A stretch of DNA of 50,350 nucleotides. Origin: Methanogenium cariaci JCM 10550. GTDB taxonomy: Archaea; Halobacteriota; Methanomicrobia; Methanomicrobiales; Methanomicrobiaceae. The DNA lies in contig NZ_BBBG01000020.1 of assembly GCF_001315945.1 (NCBI RefSeq), forward strand, positions 1 to 50,350, written 5' to 3'. Below, one piece after another: positions 42,141-50,350 of the stretch. The notes beneath the pieces were generated by a model. It made no database searches. It saw nothing but the letters and a program-made list of their open reading frames with translations, and had not been told where the DNA came from. Within the stretch, counting starts at the first letter, position 1. Each line of letters opens with the position of its first letter. A program made the position numbers and the translations under genes.

Positions 42141-42928
42141 TCCATCATCCAATTTACTTTTTTCATTGTTTCAAAGAACCGCGTACGTTCCGGTGCTGCA
42201 TCTCTCATGCTCCCGGTACCCTTTAGCGGGGTGAACGGGATACCGCAGTCGATATCCCAGAGAATCAGCCCTTCCGGCGGGGCGGGGGTGACGTGGCGCA
42301 TACCGGGCGTTGCTTTGAGCAGGGCGGTCATGTCATCAGCGTTGAGTTCATCTCTGCCCATGGCAATGATGGACGATACGATGCAGCGCACCATATTCCA
42401 GAGAAATCCCGGTGCCGTGATCTCATAGATATAAAATCCGTCTTCAGCATGAATATGTGAGGACAGAATGGTTCTCTCAGGATTTTTGCCGTCCAGACGG
42501 GAGAAATGGCTGAAGTTATGAGTGCCCGTCAGCAGGCTTGCTGCCTCCTGCATGCGGTGCGGGTCTGTGGACCCGTCATCATAGATGTAATACCGGTAGG
42601 TGCGGGCCTGTGCGTTATATCGCGGATGAAAGGAGTCGTCCGTCTCTGCCCATCCGCTGCACTCGCAGTCCCGTGGCAGGATATGGTTCAGGCGTGCGAT
42701 GGCACGCTCCGGGCAGGGGGGGGTGGTAAAGGCACAGATCTGTCGGCGTGCATGGACACCGCGATCGGTTCTCCCGGAGAACGCAAACCCGGCCTTGCGC
42801 CAGTCGTCAAAAAGGCCGAGGTCCCGGCAGGCACCGATGACCGTTCCTTCCACCGTACGGAGACCGGGCTGCATCTGTGAGCCGTAGAAATCCGTCCCGA
42901 TATAGGCAACCTGAAATGCCAGCCTCAT
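42137..42928 (-). CDS. truA: tRNA pseudouridine synthase A
   Basis: Makes pseudouridine at positions 38-40 of tRNA anticodon arms. Signatures are MRLAFQVAYIGTDFYGSQMQ, the catalytic Asp in FSGRTDRGVHA, and RTYRYYI. 263 residues from ATG 42928, normal length. A G8 run near 42715 yields TTPPCPE, an in-frame extra Pro. The start overlaps the PHP gene stop (ATGA). Confidence 0.93.
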   Translation of the reverse strand: MRLAFQVAYIGTDFYGSQMQPGLRTVEGTVIGACRDLGLFDDWRKAGFAFSGRTDRGVHARRQICAFTTPPCPERAIARLNHILPRDCECSGWAETDDSFHPRYNAQARTYRYYIYDDGSTDPHRMQEAASLLTGTHNFSHFSRLDGKNPERTILSSHIHAEDGFYIYEITAPGFLWNMVRCIVSSIIAMGRDELNADDMTALLKATPGMRHVTPAPPEGLILWDIDCGIPFTPLKGTGSMRDAAPERTRFFETMKKVNWMMD

Positions 42929-43604
42929 CGATGAATCCGCCGGGTAATTCTCCGCTTGGCACCCCCCCGCATGGACTGCCGGGTATAGGTGCGAAGAGGC
43001 GTCATCCGTCCGTGGATACTGCACTTTCCCTCACGGATGGCCTCAAGAATTGCCGGGATCTCGGGTGGTGCGTCCACGAGTGTCACCCCCCCGTATCCCA
43101 CATACCGTGCATTATGGGCGTCACTTCCCGCCACACAGGGTTTCCCGGACTGTGCCGCTTTCCGGGCGGCTTTCCGGTTCGCGGCACCCGTGATGTAGCG
43201 GCTGTTAAACGATTCGACCGCATCCGCCATCGCGATGGCGCTCTTCACTTTCAGGGCGGCACCGTGACGCCATTTGTGGTAGGGGTGCGGGATGATGCAG
43301 AGCGCCCCCCCTGCCGCACGTGCCCGTTTCACACTCTCGGCAAATCCGAGGTCGGCAGGAATTTTCTCTGTGATGCCCAGAGCTATAAGGTGGCCGTCAG
43401 CGGTGGATATCTCGATTCCCGGAATGACCAGCACCGGTGAATCGCATTTCAGGGCATACACGGCACCGTCAGTGGTGTCATGGTCGGTGATGGCGATGGC
43501 ATCAAGGCCCCCCCGCTCTTCCGCCCGTTTCAGGCATGCCTCTACACTGCTCTCCCCCCCGTCATGGAATAATTGGTGTGGACATGCAGGTCGCATTGCA
43601 GCAT
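42925..43604 (-). CDS. PHP-domain phosphoesterase (frameshift at the start)
   Basis: Metal-dependent phosphoesterase of about 225 residues. The four PHP metal motifs are all visible: DLHVHTNYS (read from ATG 43604), AITDHDTTD, IIPHPYHKW and AGSDAHNARY. A C7 run near 43555 splits off the first 15 residues. Such proteins hydrolyse small phosphate esters or nucleotides; the substrate is unknown. Translationally coupled to truA. Confidence 0.85.
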
Positions 43605-43656
43605 CAGATCAGTACCTTTTTTCATTCATGGCTAATTAAAGTGAATCGTGATACGT

Positions 43657-45082
43657 ATGCGGGTAGTGCTTCCGACAGGGACGATTGCTGAGAAGGTTGT
43701 GCGCAGAGCGGCGGCAGGGTTTGATGCCGATGTCGTTGTTACCGGGAAAGTCGCTTCCTTCCTGACGCCGGAGAAACTTATTTCGATAGCGCGGGGGGGG
43801 TGACTATGATGCGGTCATCACCTCCGGGATGTGCACGGCATCCTTTGCTTCGGCAGAAGAGGCGCTCGGCATTCCCGTCTACCGGGGGGGGCCCCGGCAC
43901 GCAGCAGACATCGGGATGATGCTGCGCCTGCTGACGATGGAGTTTTCCCGCACCGTGCCTGCCGATGAATTCCTTTCCCGTATGCGCGAGGATGAGGCCC
44001 GGGACCGTCTGAAAGAGATGGAAAAAGAGGCGTCCGGTGTCTTCTCTGTCCGGGGCTGCCGCATTGGCGGGACATCGCGGATGAAGGTGCTTGCGGAGAT
44101 CATGGATGCCCATCGTCTGCCCGATATCCGTGCCACCGCAGAGCGGTTTCTTGCGGCAGGGGGGGCCGACATCATTGATCTCGGCTTTGGATTTGATGCC
44201 ACCCCCTGAAGATGTCAAAAGAGTCTTTGGCGCATTGCGGAGTCTTCCGGTGCCGCTTGCCGCCGATACTCAGGATCCCGCACTCATTCGTGCGGCCCTT
44301 CCTGCGGCGGATATCATCCTCTCCCTGCAGGAGGAGAATATTCCTCTCGTGGGGGCGGCGGTGGCTGCTGCCGGTGCGGCAGCGGTGGTGGTGCCGGGTG
44401 ATGCGTCCCTTGCAGAGAATATCCGTGCGGCCGAGGCGGCGGGCATCTCCCGGATTATTGCAGACCCCCCCCTGCTCCAGCCCGCAGGAAGCGGTCTGGT
44501 GTCGTCCCTCTCCTCCTTTGAGGACGTGGGCTACCCACTCTTTTTCGGGGGGGCGGGCAACGTCACCGAACTCATCGACGCTGACTCCGTGGGAGTGAAC
44601 GCCCTGCTCGCGGCGATGGCGCATGAGTGTCATGCCGCGGTGCTCTTCACCAGCGAACACTCGGACAAGACGCAGGGCAGTGTGCGGGAGATGCGGCGGG
44701 CGGCGGATATGATGGCGCTCATGGGCGACCGGCCCTACCCGAAGGATCTCGGACTCTCGCTCTTCTGTATCAAGGAGAAACGCCGCCGCCATGAACCGGC
44801 GATTCCCCGTGAGCATTCCCGTGACGTGTTACCCGTTCCCGAAGAACTGGTCTTTGACCCCCCCGTGGCAACCTGAGAATCGGTATTGAGGACGGCTGGA
44901 TCATTGCGGAACATCAGGGGACTGCCTTCCGGGGAAAAAAATGGGATGAGGTGTTCCATGCCATTCTTTCCGATGACAGGGTCTCTCTCATGGACCATGC
45001 GGCGTATCTGGGAAAGGAGCTCTATAAAGCAGAGCTTGCGCTCCGTTTCGGGCGAAGTTTTGAACAGGACGGGGATTTCTGA
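43657..45082 (+). CDS. dihydropteroate synthase-related protein (TIGR00284 family) (frameshifted)
   Basis: Archaeal pterin-family protein of about 470 residues, expected in the tetrahydromethanopterin route though its reaction is not firmly known. The N-terminal domain (RVVLPTGTIAEKVVRRAAAG; DAVITSGMCTASF) precedes a DHPS-like barrel (GGTSRMKVLAEIMDAH, GGADIIDLGFGFD, PLAADTQDP). The C-terminal segment includes DLGLSLFCIKEKRRRHE and IGIEDGWIIAEHQG. Breaks at C/G runs near 43795, 44205 and 44860. Its last 70 codons are duplicated downstream at 45681. Confidence 0.8.
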
Positions 45083-45093
45083 CCCGCCCGGTT

Positions 45094-45564
45094 CTATTTT
45101 TCCTCTGAAGGGGCGTGAACGACAAGCGTTGCAATGGGGGGGCTTTCTGCTACAACCGAGTTGCTCACACTGCCCAGCAGGAGCCTTTTTGTCCTTCCCT
45201 TCCCTGCGGAACCCAGGATGATGAGATCCGCTCCGATCTCTTTTGCCGTTTCGATAATCTCGTCACGCGGGTCGCCGATGACCGTGTGGGGGACGATTTC
45301 AACCTCGGCATCGCTGACAATCTCTTGTGCTTTGGCAAGCATCTCTTCAGCCTCACGCTCGAACATCTGGAGCAATTGTTCTGAACGGGGTTCAACGACT
45401 CCGATATGTGAGTCAACAGCGGCGGATGTATACGAGCGGGATTTTACTACATAGATGACATGCACCGTTGCACCCAGGAGGGGTGCGTTGTCGACTGCGG
45501 TTCTGAGTGCTTCGCGGCCAAATTCCGATCCATCGTATGCGACGAGTAGTGTTTTGAATGTCAT
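45094..45564 (-). CDS. universal stress protein, UspA family (copy 1)
   Basis: 156-residue cytosolic protein. Start FKTLLVAYDGSEFGREALRT and the ATP-binding loop IILGSAGKGRTKRLLLGSVS (G-x2-G-x9-GS) define the family. Likely binds ATP and helps stress survival. One G7 run gives SPPIATL. It converges with the pterin-family gene (12 bp apart). Confidence 0.92.
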   Translation of the reverse strand: MTFKTLLVAYDGSEFGREALRTAVDNAPLLGATVHVIYVVKSRSYTSAAVDSHIGVVEPRSEQLLQMFEREAEEMLAKAQEIVSDAEVEIVPHTVIGDPRDEIIETAKEIGADLIILGSAGKGRTKRLLLGSVSNSVVAESPPIATLVVHAPSEEK

Positions 45565-45680
45565 CTCGGTCTCCTCTTATTAATCCTCGTAATTTTATCC
45601 TTATCTAGATTTCGACCTTTAAACGCGCCTTTGGCATGATCGGGTAATTTAAACGGAGTTTACCGGTGATGTGACACCGG

Positions 45681-45902
45681 TGGCAACCGGAGAATCGGTA
45701 TTGAGGACGGCTGGATCATTGCCGAACACAACGGGACTGCCTTCCGGGAAAAAAGGGGGGGGAGGGGGGGGTGTTCCATGCCATTCTCTCTGACGGCAGG
45801 GTCTCTCTCATGGACCATGTGGCGTATCTGGAAAAAGAGCTCTATAAGGCAGAGCTTGCGCTTTGTTTCGGCCGGAGTTTTGAACCGGACGGGGGGGAGT
45901 GT
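45681..45902 (+). pseudogene. duplicated 3' fragment of the pterin-family gene
   Basis: Copy of the last 70 codons of the gene ending at 45082: RIGIEDGWIIAEHNGTAFRE, VFHAILSDGRVSLMDHVAYL, ELYKAELALCFGRSFEPDGG. It lacks the rest of the gene and a proper start, and a cluster of G runs near 45755 disrupts it. It is a remnant of the segmental duplication. Confidence 0.8.
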
Positions 45903-45914
45903 CCGGTCCGGTGT

Positions 45915-46388
45915 TCACTCCTTACGGGGGGCGTGGATGATGAGTGTCGCTATCGGGCTTTCCGTGACAACCGAGGTGCTCACGCTGCCCAACAGAAACC
46001 GCTTTGTTCTGCCCTTTCCCTCTGAGCCGAGGATGATGAGGTCTGCACCGATCTCTTTTGCGGTTTCAAGAATCTCGTCACGCGGGTCTCCGATCACCAT
46101 GTGAGGAATCATCTCTACCCCCCCTGCGTCTTTGGCTATTTCTGCCGCCTCTGCAAGCATCTCCTCTGCCTCACGCTCAAGCATCCCGATCCAGTGTTCT
46201 GAACGGGGGGGTTCGACGACACCGATTTGCGGGTCAACGATGGTGGATGCGTAATACCGGGGGGGATTCACCACATATATGGCATGGAGCGTTGCATCCC
46301 AGAGCGGTGCATTGGCGATTGCTGTCCTGAGTGCCTCCTGGCTGAATTCCGAACCGTCATATGCGACGAGTAGTGTTTTAAATACCAT
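45915..46388 (-). CDS. universal stress protein, UspA family (copy 2)
   Basis: Paralogue of copy 1 (157 residues): FKTLLVAYDGSEFSQEALRT and IILGSEGKGRTKRFLLGSVS. The two proteins differ mainly in the middle (YVVNPPRYYASTIVDPQIG against YVVKSRSYTSAAVDSHIG). Divergence shows the duplication is not very recent or the copies are under different selection. Several heptamers add residues in frame (VEPPRSE, AGGVEM). Confidence 0.92.
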   Translation of the reverse strand: MVFKTLLVAYDGSEFSQEALRTAIANAPLWDATLHAIYVVNPPRYYASTIVDPQIGVVEPPRSEHWIGMLEREAEEMLAEAAEIAKDAGGVEMIPHMVIGDPRDEILETAKEIGADLIILGSEGKGRTKRFLLGSVSTSVVTESPIATLIIHAPRKE

Positions 46389-46484
46389 CCTCTGTTCATC
46401 TCCTTTCTGCTCTTCATTCTATCTCTGGTCATAATCAAGATATCTGCCGATGGCCTGCCGTTGTGATACCATTATTTGAGCGCT

Positions 46485-46879
46485 ATGCCTACCTATATGA
46501 CAGCAATGGAGATTCGCGGCATCAGAAGAGATTGTCTGGATACCTCCGGGCTGTTGGGAGAAGTCAGCACCCGAAGGAATTCGTGGCAGTCCTGCGGGAG
46601 ACGGACGGGATTATCGAGGAGTTTGATCTGGCACCCGGAACCGTTGTCACTGAGCAGAGTGCCGGATTCTCTCTTGGGATGATGCCGCTTGATGTTCATG
46701 TGGCGGGGGGGAGTGCCCATTCCCATCCGAACGGTGTCCTCCGGCCGTCTGATGCCGACCTGCGGTTCTTCGGGAGGATGGGCCGGTTTCACCTGATCTT
46801 CGGCCCGCCGTATGAGGACACAGACTGGCGGGCGTTTCGTCGCGACGGGACGCCGGTATCACTTGAGGTGTTCGATTGA
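46485..46879 (+). CDS. JAMM/MPN-domain metallopeptidase-like protein (frameshift near start)
   Basis: About 131 residues. JAMM elements: Glu in [11 protein letters not shown], then AHSHPNG...RPSDADL (H-x-H-P-x7-S-x2-D). Archaeal JAMM proteins cleave isopeptide bonds to ubiquitin-like SAMPs or act in sulfur transfer. The frame changes near 46545, with the conserved core in the second frame; ATG 46485 gives [16 protein letters not shown] as N-terminus. A G7 run gives AGGSAHSH. Its TGA overlaps the TTG start of ribL. Confidence 0.78.
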
Positions 46880-47335
46880 GACGGGTGGTTGCAACCGGGA
46901 CGTTTGACATTCTTCACCCCGGCCATATCTATTATCTGGAAAAATCACGGGAGCTCGGTGACGAACTGCACGTCATTGTGGCCCGTGATGTGAATGTGAA
47001 GCATAAACCGCTCCGGTGGTGCCCGAGGAGCAGCGGCTGTGCATGATCAAATCCCTTGCCGTGGTGGACGATGCCCGGCTGGGGGGGACAGTGAGGATAT
47101 GTTCCGGCCCATCGAAGAGATTGACCCAGCCGTCATCACGCTGGGGGGGTTTAATCAGCATTTTTCCGAGGATTCACTCCGGGCAGCCCTCCGGGACCGG
47201 GGCATTGATGCAGAGGTAGTCCGGGTGGATGGCTATGAGGGTTCCGGATACGCCGGTTCCCGTCTGATTATGAAACGGATTCTGGAGACCCGCTGTCCCG
47301 GCGAGGGGGGGAAAGAAACTGATAATACGGATTGA
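46876..47335 (+). CDS. ribL: archaeal FAD synthase (FMN adenylyltransferase) RibL (frameshifted)
   Basis: Cytidylyltransferase-like enzyme making FAD from FMN (about 150 residues). Motifs: [20 protein letters not shown] (with HxGH) and [11 protein letters not shown]. The start is a TTG overlapping the JAMM stop (TTGA), since conserved sequence begins at once. Breaks near 47012 and 47085. Confidence 0.85.
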
Positions 47336-47350
47336 GGAGGAGATGGATAT

Positions 47351-47558
47351 ATGGCTGATGCACATACTGAAACGACTGAATATGATACCGTGACCTGTCA
47401 TGCCTGTGACGGGGGGGCAGGCTGCATGTACTGCAACAAGACCGGCTCTGTTGAAGTAAAGAAACCGGCAACACTCTGTCCGAAATGCGGGGGGCGACTG
47501 TTGTATCTACTGCGGGTATACCGGATGGGAAAATCCCCCCCGTGGAAAATATGACTGA
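47351..47558 (+). CDS. small Cys-rich zinc-finger protein (frameshifted)
   Basis: About 67 residues with DnaJ-like Cys pairs: CHACDGGAGCMYCNKTGS and LCPKCGG. The G6 run near 47490 shifts the last part; corrected, it reads ATVVSTAGIPDGKIP and ends at 47558. Start ATG 47351 follows GGAGGAGA. Co-directional with ribL (15 bp gap). Probably binds zinc; role unknown. Confidence 0.65.
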
Positions 47559-47584
47559 TTGCTGAGGATTTCTGTCCTCATCTC

Positions 47585-48317
47585 TTACGGTTCGGTATTC
47601 TTTTCTTCTGCTGCGATTTTGTTGTTTTTCCGTCTCCGTTTCGCCCAGATATACACCGCGACAATCGCAACAATGATGATCCCTGCCCCCCCGGCAATGC
47701 CGGAGATGATGCCCGACTCCACCAGTGATATGATGAATCCGGCAGAGAGGGCGATGGCTGATGCCGAGATCAGAGAGCCGATGCCGACACTGATGAGGAT
47801 CTTCAGGTGATCCATCCCCCCCAGCATTCGCCCGATGATGGAGGCGGCCACGCCGCCCGAACCTTCGAAGGGGATCATCACGAAGAAGGCGAGGCCGACG
47901 GATGAGATGTGTTCGATGATAGGATGCCGGTCGAACTGCTCACGGCCGGTGGTCATGAACCGCTTTGCCCAGTGTCCGAACCACGGTATCCTGAGTGCCA
48001 GGGGGGGAAGTTCCAGATGATGAAGAGTGCCCCCATCAGATCAAAGAGCATGATGGAAAAGGCTGCAAGCCACCAGGGTATCCCGCCCACGACCATCAGG
48101 GGGGGATGACGGTCTCTTTTCCCGCAGGAGGGATGAAGTAGGCAAGGGCCAGAGCGAGGAATGTCCAGAAGATGGCTCCGGGGGGGAGGAAAAAATAGAG
48201 TATGCAGGGGGGGTAGAGTGCCAGAACGGCAAACGGGAAGACGAAATAAAATATGCGCCAACTGCGGATGGTTGTATTCCTGCGTATCTCGCTGCACCAT
48301 TGCACCAGCCGTCTCAT
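47585..48317 (-). CDS. small multidrug-export-like membrane protein (PF06695) (frameshifted)
   Basis: Integral membrane protein of about 240 residues with five to six hydrophobic segments (FYFVFPFAVLALYPPCILYF; IPWWLAAFSIMLFDLMGALF; IGSLISASAIALSAGFIISL). The family block HPIIEHISSVGLAFFVMIPF followed by EGSGG and SIIGRMLG matches COG2426. The family name is putative; no transport has been shown from sequence. Breaks near 48103 and 48005. The start overlaps the YgjP-like stop (ATGA). Confidence 0.75.
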
Positions 48318-49090
48318 CTCTCTCCTCTGTTTTGTTCCTGTAGGGCGCTCCACCAGTGATTGCGTTCAATGGCAACCCAGTAGCGGCGCAGGTCTGCTTC
48401 TGCATTCCGGTATGCAGGGTAGTATGCGGCAACCTCGGACCAGAATGCAGGCGAATGGTTCAGTTCTTTTCGGTGTGCAAGTTCGTGCACGACCACGTAA
48501 TCCCTCAGGTGTATTGGCAGGGCATATAGTCTGAGGTTCATATTGAGGTTTCCGGCAGATGAACAGCTGCCCCCCCAGCGGGTCTTTTGCATCCGGATGC
48601 TGCAGCGGCCGTAAGAGACGCCCATCTCTTCTGCACGGGCGGTGACGGATGCGGTGATGAGTGTTCGGAAATCTGCGGTCAGATGTGCCCTGAGGGCGGC
48701 AGGGTTCGGGGCAATGATCACGTGCTGGTGATGGTCGGTGTGGCAGGAGTCTCCCTCGCGGACGGTGTAGCCGGTGCCAAGGAGCAGCATCTGGTCTGCC
48801 GGAGTGGTGCAGCCTGCGGCCATCCGGTTCATTTCCGCCTGGCGGGCGGCGATCCAGTCCGTTTTTTCTGCAACAAATGCTGTTGTGTCAAACCCCCCCT
48901 TTGGTGCGGTGATCCGGACGGTTCCGTCGGGCATCACCCGCATCCGGGCATTGCGAACAGGTTTCCGGGTAACGATCACCCGGTATTCATCTGCGGCATG
49001 ATTCACAAGTGTAGGTTGTTTGCCCGGAAGCGTAATCAAAGGTAACGGTTTACGGGCGGGTTCTATACAAGTTTTACACAAGTTCTCCAT
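48314..49090 (-). CDS. YgjP-like (DUF45/M48-type) zinc metallopeptidase
   Basis: 258 residues. Zinc motif VVHELAHRKELNHSPAFW (HExxH with a distal residue) and the block MQKTRWGGSCSSAGNLNMNL. The latter is almost always RWGSC in this family; a C7 run at 48571 supplies the extra Gly. ATG 49090 (MENLCKTC) gives a normal N-terminus. Homologues often sit near DNA-modification genes; here the partner is a membrane protein coupled by ATGA. Confidence 0.88.
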   Translation of the reverse strand: MENLCKTCIEPARKPLPLITLPGKQPTLVNHAADEYRVIVTRKPVRNARMRVMPDGTVRITAPKGGFDTTAFVAEKTDWIAARQAEMNRMAAGCTTPADQMLLLGTGYTVREGDSCHTDHHQHVIIAPNPAALRAHLTADFRTLITASVTARAEEMGVSYGRCSIRMQKTRWGGSCSSAGNLNMNLRLYALPIHLRDYVVVHELAHRKELNHSPAFWSEVAAYYPAYRNAEADLRRYWVAIERNHWWSALQEQNRGER

Positions 49091-49167
49091 TGTTTTTGAC
49101 CGGACACGAGCCAATGAAAAACAACATCCAAAGATATTGAGGGTATCCCAAATCTCCCAAAACAGAA

Positions 49168-49207
49168 CCAAAAACAGGGGGTGGAGATGATGCCCCCCCT
49201 GTTTTGG
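49168..49207 (-). terminator. hairpin terminator of the 49.2-kb gene
   Basis: CCAAAAACAGGGGG and CCCCCCCTGTTTTGG form a long stem around a 10-base loop, lying between the stop at 49224 and the next leftward start. It is a likely terminator, though its G/C runs are of doubtful length. Confidence 0.5.
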
Positions 49208-49223
49208 TAGTCAACCAAATCGT

Positions 49224-49734
49224 TCAGCCGAGCGCAGGCTTCCCGTCGGCCCAGGTCTCAACCGCTGCACAGATGGCGTCGTCCGTATACGAGGAGACGC
49301 GTATCCTGTCACGGGAGAGGGTGACGTAGTAGATTTCGCTGTTCGCATCGTGGCACTTCAGCTTGCAATAGAAGCTGTCCTTCCCGGTGTCGCGGGACTG
49401 GGTTCCGCCGATGGCGGTCGCAAGCGTGTCGTCGTCCATGACGTGGCTGGCTACGGTGCCGAATGCAGTGACGGACGCGACCTGCACGGAGACGTCGCCT
49501 ACCGTGTCGGCCTCGAGGTTTTCGTAGACGATCTTTGCGTCGTAGCGTTCCTGGGAACGGGTAACGGGATCGATTGCTACCCCCCCCTTCTCGGTGTAGG
49601 CGGTACAGCCGAAGGGGGGGTTGGTGTCGATGATGTCCTGCACGAGGGCATCGAAGGCGGTGATATCGGCGATGGGGGATGGAAAGATCCCGCACCGCAC
49701 TTTTGGTGTTGGTGGTCTGGATAAAATCTGCCAT
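49224..49734 (-). CDS. conserved methanogen protein of unknown function (frameshifted)
   Basis: About 168 residues from MADFIQTTNTKSAV. The frame changes at a C5 run near 49676, then continues IADITAFDALVQDIIDTNP, RYDAKIVYENLEADTVGDVS, YCKLKCHDANSEIYYVTLSR and ends ETWADGKPALG. It resembles a small family I associate with methanogen genomes, but I can name no function. No signal peptide or TM segment. A palindrome lies about 55 bp upstream of its start (49787-49801). Confidence 0.65.
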
Positions 49735-50168
49735 GGTTTGGCACTCCTGCCAGCCGGTTCCCGGGGTTCGACTGACATACTATACTATTACTTTGAGTAA
49801 TATCAATCTGTCCTATCAACGGAATATTCTGCAGAAATGATCCGGCAGGCTGACAGAAACATGAGATAGATTTGAGGGGGGGGAAGGAGCGGGACGCACC
49901 GGGAAAATTGTCTGATCGTCATCCGGCATCTGGTGCCGCAACGGGGGTTAAAATTCCGGAAATCGAATCTGGACATTTTTTCTGTTTCCTGCATGAAGAG
50001 TGTCCCGGACTACCTGAGAGAAAATTGGGGAGGCCAGCCATGGGCTGACTCACCCCCCCTTTTCTGACGGAAACAGTTACTCAGAGAATTATTACTATAA
50101 GTAATGATTATCCCCCCCTTTGCCACCAGAGTCTGTGCAGGGAAAAAATACAACGAAGGGAAGAGAAC
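49735..50168. promoter_or_regulatory. divergent spacer with two matching palindromes
   Basis: ATTACTTTGAGTAAT (49787-49801) and ATTACTATAAGTAAT (50091-50105) share the form ATTACT-N3-AGTAAT. One lies upstream of the leftward gene, the other 63 bp before the rightward gene. Both could bind one dimeric regulator. Otherwise the spacer has no coding signal. Confidence 0.55.
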
Positions 50169-50350
50169 ATGATGGATGATCTGAACACGAAAATTATCGA
50201 GACGCACCGTGATGTCAGGTGGCTTTGCCGGACGCTCGAAGAGATGAAGGAGACGGATGCAGACTTCGAGGCCCGCCTGCGTGACCTGGAAGGCTGGCAG
50301 GCCGAAAAGGCCGGGCAGAGAAGCGGACGGGGGGGATTGTTGCGGGTGTG
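50169..50350 (+). CDS. XhlA-like small protein (partial, runs off the window)
   Basis: N-terminal 60 residues only: DDLNTKIIETHRDVRWLCRT followed by a charged coiled coil (EEMKETDADFEARLRDLE). This resembles XhlA/hemolysin-type phage proteins, which continue into a TM helix. If the G7 run near 50335 is two bases too long, the frame reads GIVAGV, a plausible TM start. A GAAGGGAAGAG site precedes the ATG. Confidence 0.5.
   Translation, partial: MMDDLNTKIIETHRDVRWLCRTLEEMKETDADFEARLRDLEGWQAEKAGQRSGRGGLLRV

Larger units (their letters stand above)
44866..46388. repeat. tandem segmental duplication, about 0.7 kb units
   Basis: Unit 1 (44866 to about 45570) has the 3' end of the pterin-family gene plus a leftward UspA gene. 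Unit 2 (45681-46388) repeats both in the same order and orientation. The offset is about 815-824 bp throughout, and the DNA is visibly similar (e.g. ATCGGTATTGAGGACGGCTG in both). Confidence 0.85.

Noticed and set aside
1..50350. Programmed frameshifting or phase variation at G/C tracts
   Set aside because: The tracts hit essential genes (RPA, thermosome, TiaS, NuoF) on both strands alike, and in-frame additions fall inside invariant motifs. A sequencing or consensus error explains this better.

Overview
The window looks like chromosomal DNA of a hydrogenotrophic methanogen of the order Methanomicrobiales (a Methanogenium/Methanoculleus/Methanofollis-like euryarchaeon). This is inferred from group II chaperonin, TiaS, deoxyhypusine synthase, RPA/RPAP, a multisubunit pyruvate:ferredoxin oxidoreductase, RibL-type FAD synthase, a TIGR00284-type pterin protein, archaeal TATA promoters and many PKD/PEGA surface proteins. 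I see no rRNA, tRNA or CRISPR array.

Layout. 0-3.4 kb: secreted transglutaminase-like lipoprotein and a glutamine synthetase family enzyme with a possible NrpR operator. 3.8-9.6 kb: one giant modular surface protein. 9.7-12.1 kb: a MerR-like/coiled-coil protein facing a KhtTU-like cation/proton antiporter pair. 12.2-15.5 kb: a recombinase-like DNA-binding protein, then an RPA-RPAP operon. 15.7-17.3 kb: DUF1858 protein, CbiZ-like cobinamide salvage enzyme with a Cys-rich partner, and a stand-alone glycyl-radical (NrdD C-terminal) protein. 17.6-20.1 kb: pyrF, deoxyhypusine synthase, double-rhodanese lipoprotein. 20.25-25.9 kb: NuoE/NuoF/NuoG-like diaphorase genes followed by a four-cluster ferredoxin and a tungsten aldehyde:ferredoxin oxidoreductase, the most interesting metabolic module here. 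25.9-29.9 kb: TiaS, an HTH regulator, thermosome. 30.2-37.1 kb: surface proteins (PGF-type C-terminus with eight PKD domains; two PEGA proteins). 37.2-41.1 kb: the por operon and a KaiC-like protein. 41.4-47.6 kb: membrane protein, TruA, PHP protein, pterin-synthase-like protein, a segmental duplication carrying two UspA genes, JAMM protein, RibL, zinc-finger protein. 47.6-50.35 kb: small multidrug-export-like membrane protein, YgjP metallopeptidase, an unrecognised protein and the start of an XhlA-like gene.

A caution governs everything: the sequence carries very many runs of exactly or about seven G or C. Where a conserved motif is crossed, the run is usually three bases too long (one extra Pro or Gly, e.g. 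five times in the glutamine synthetase and three in the thermosome) or one to two bases too long (a frameshift). Most larger genes are therefore split on paper although their reading frames join perfectly when the runs are shortened. I annotate each as one gene and flag the breaks. The pattern is much more likely a consensus-sequence artefact than biology.
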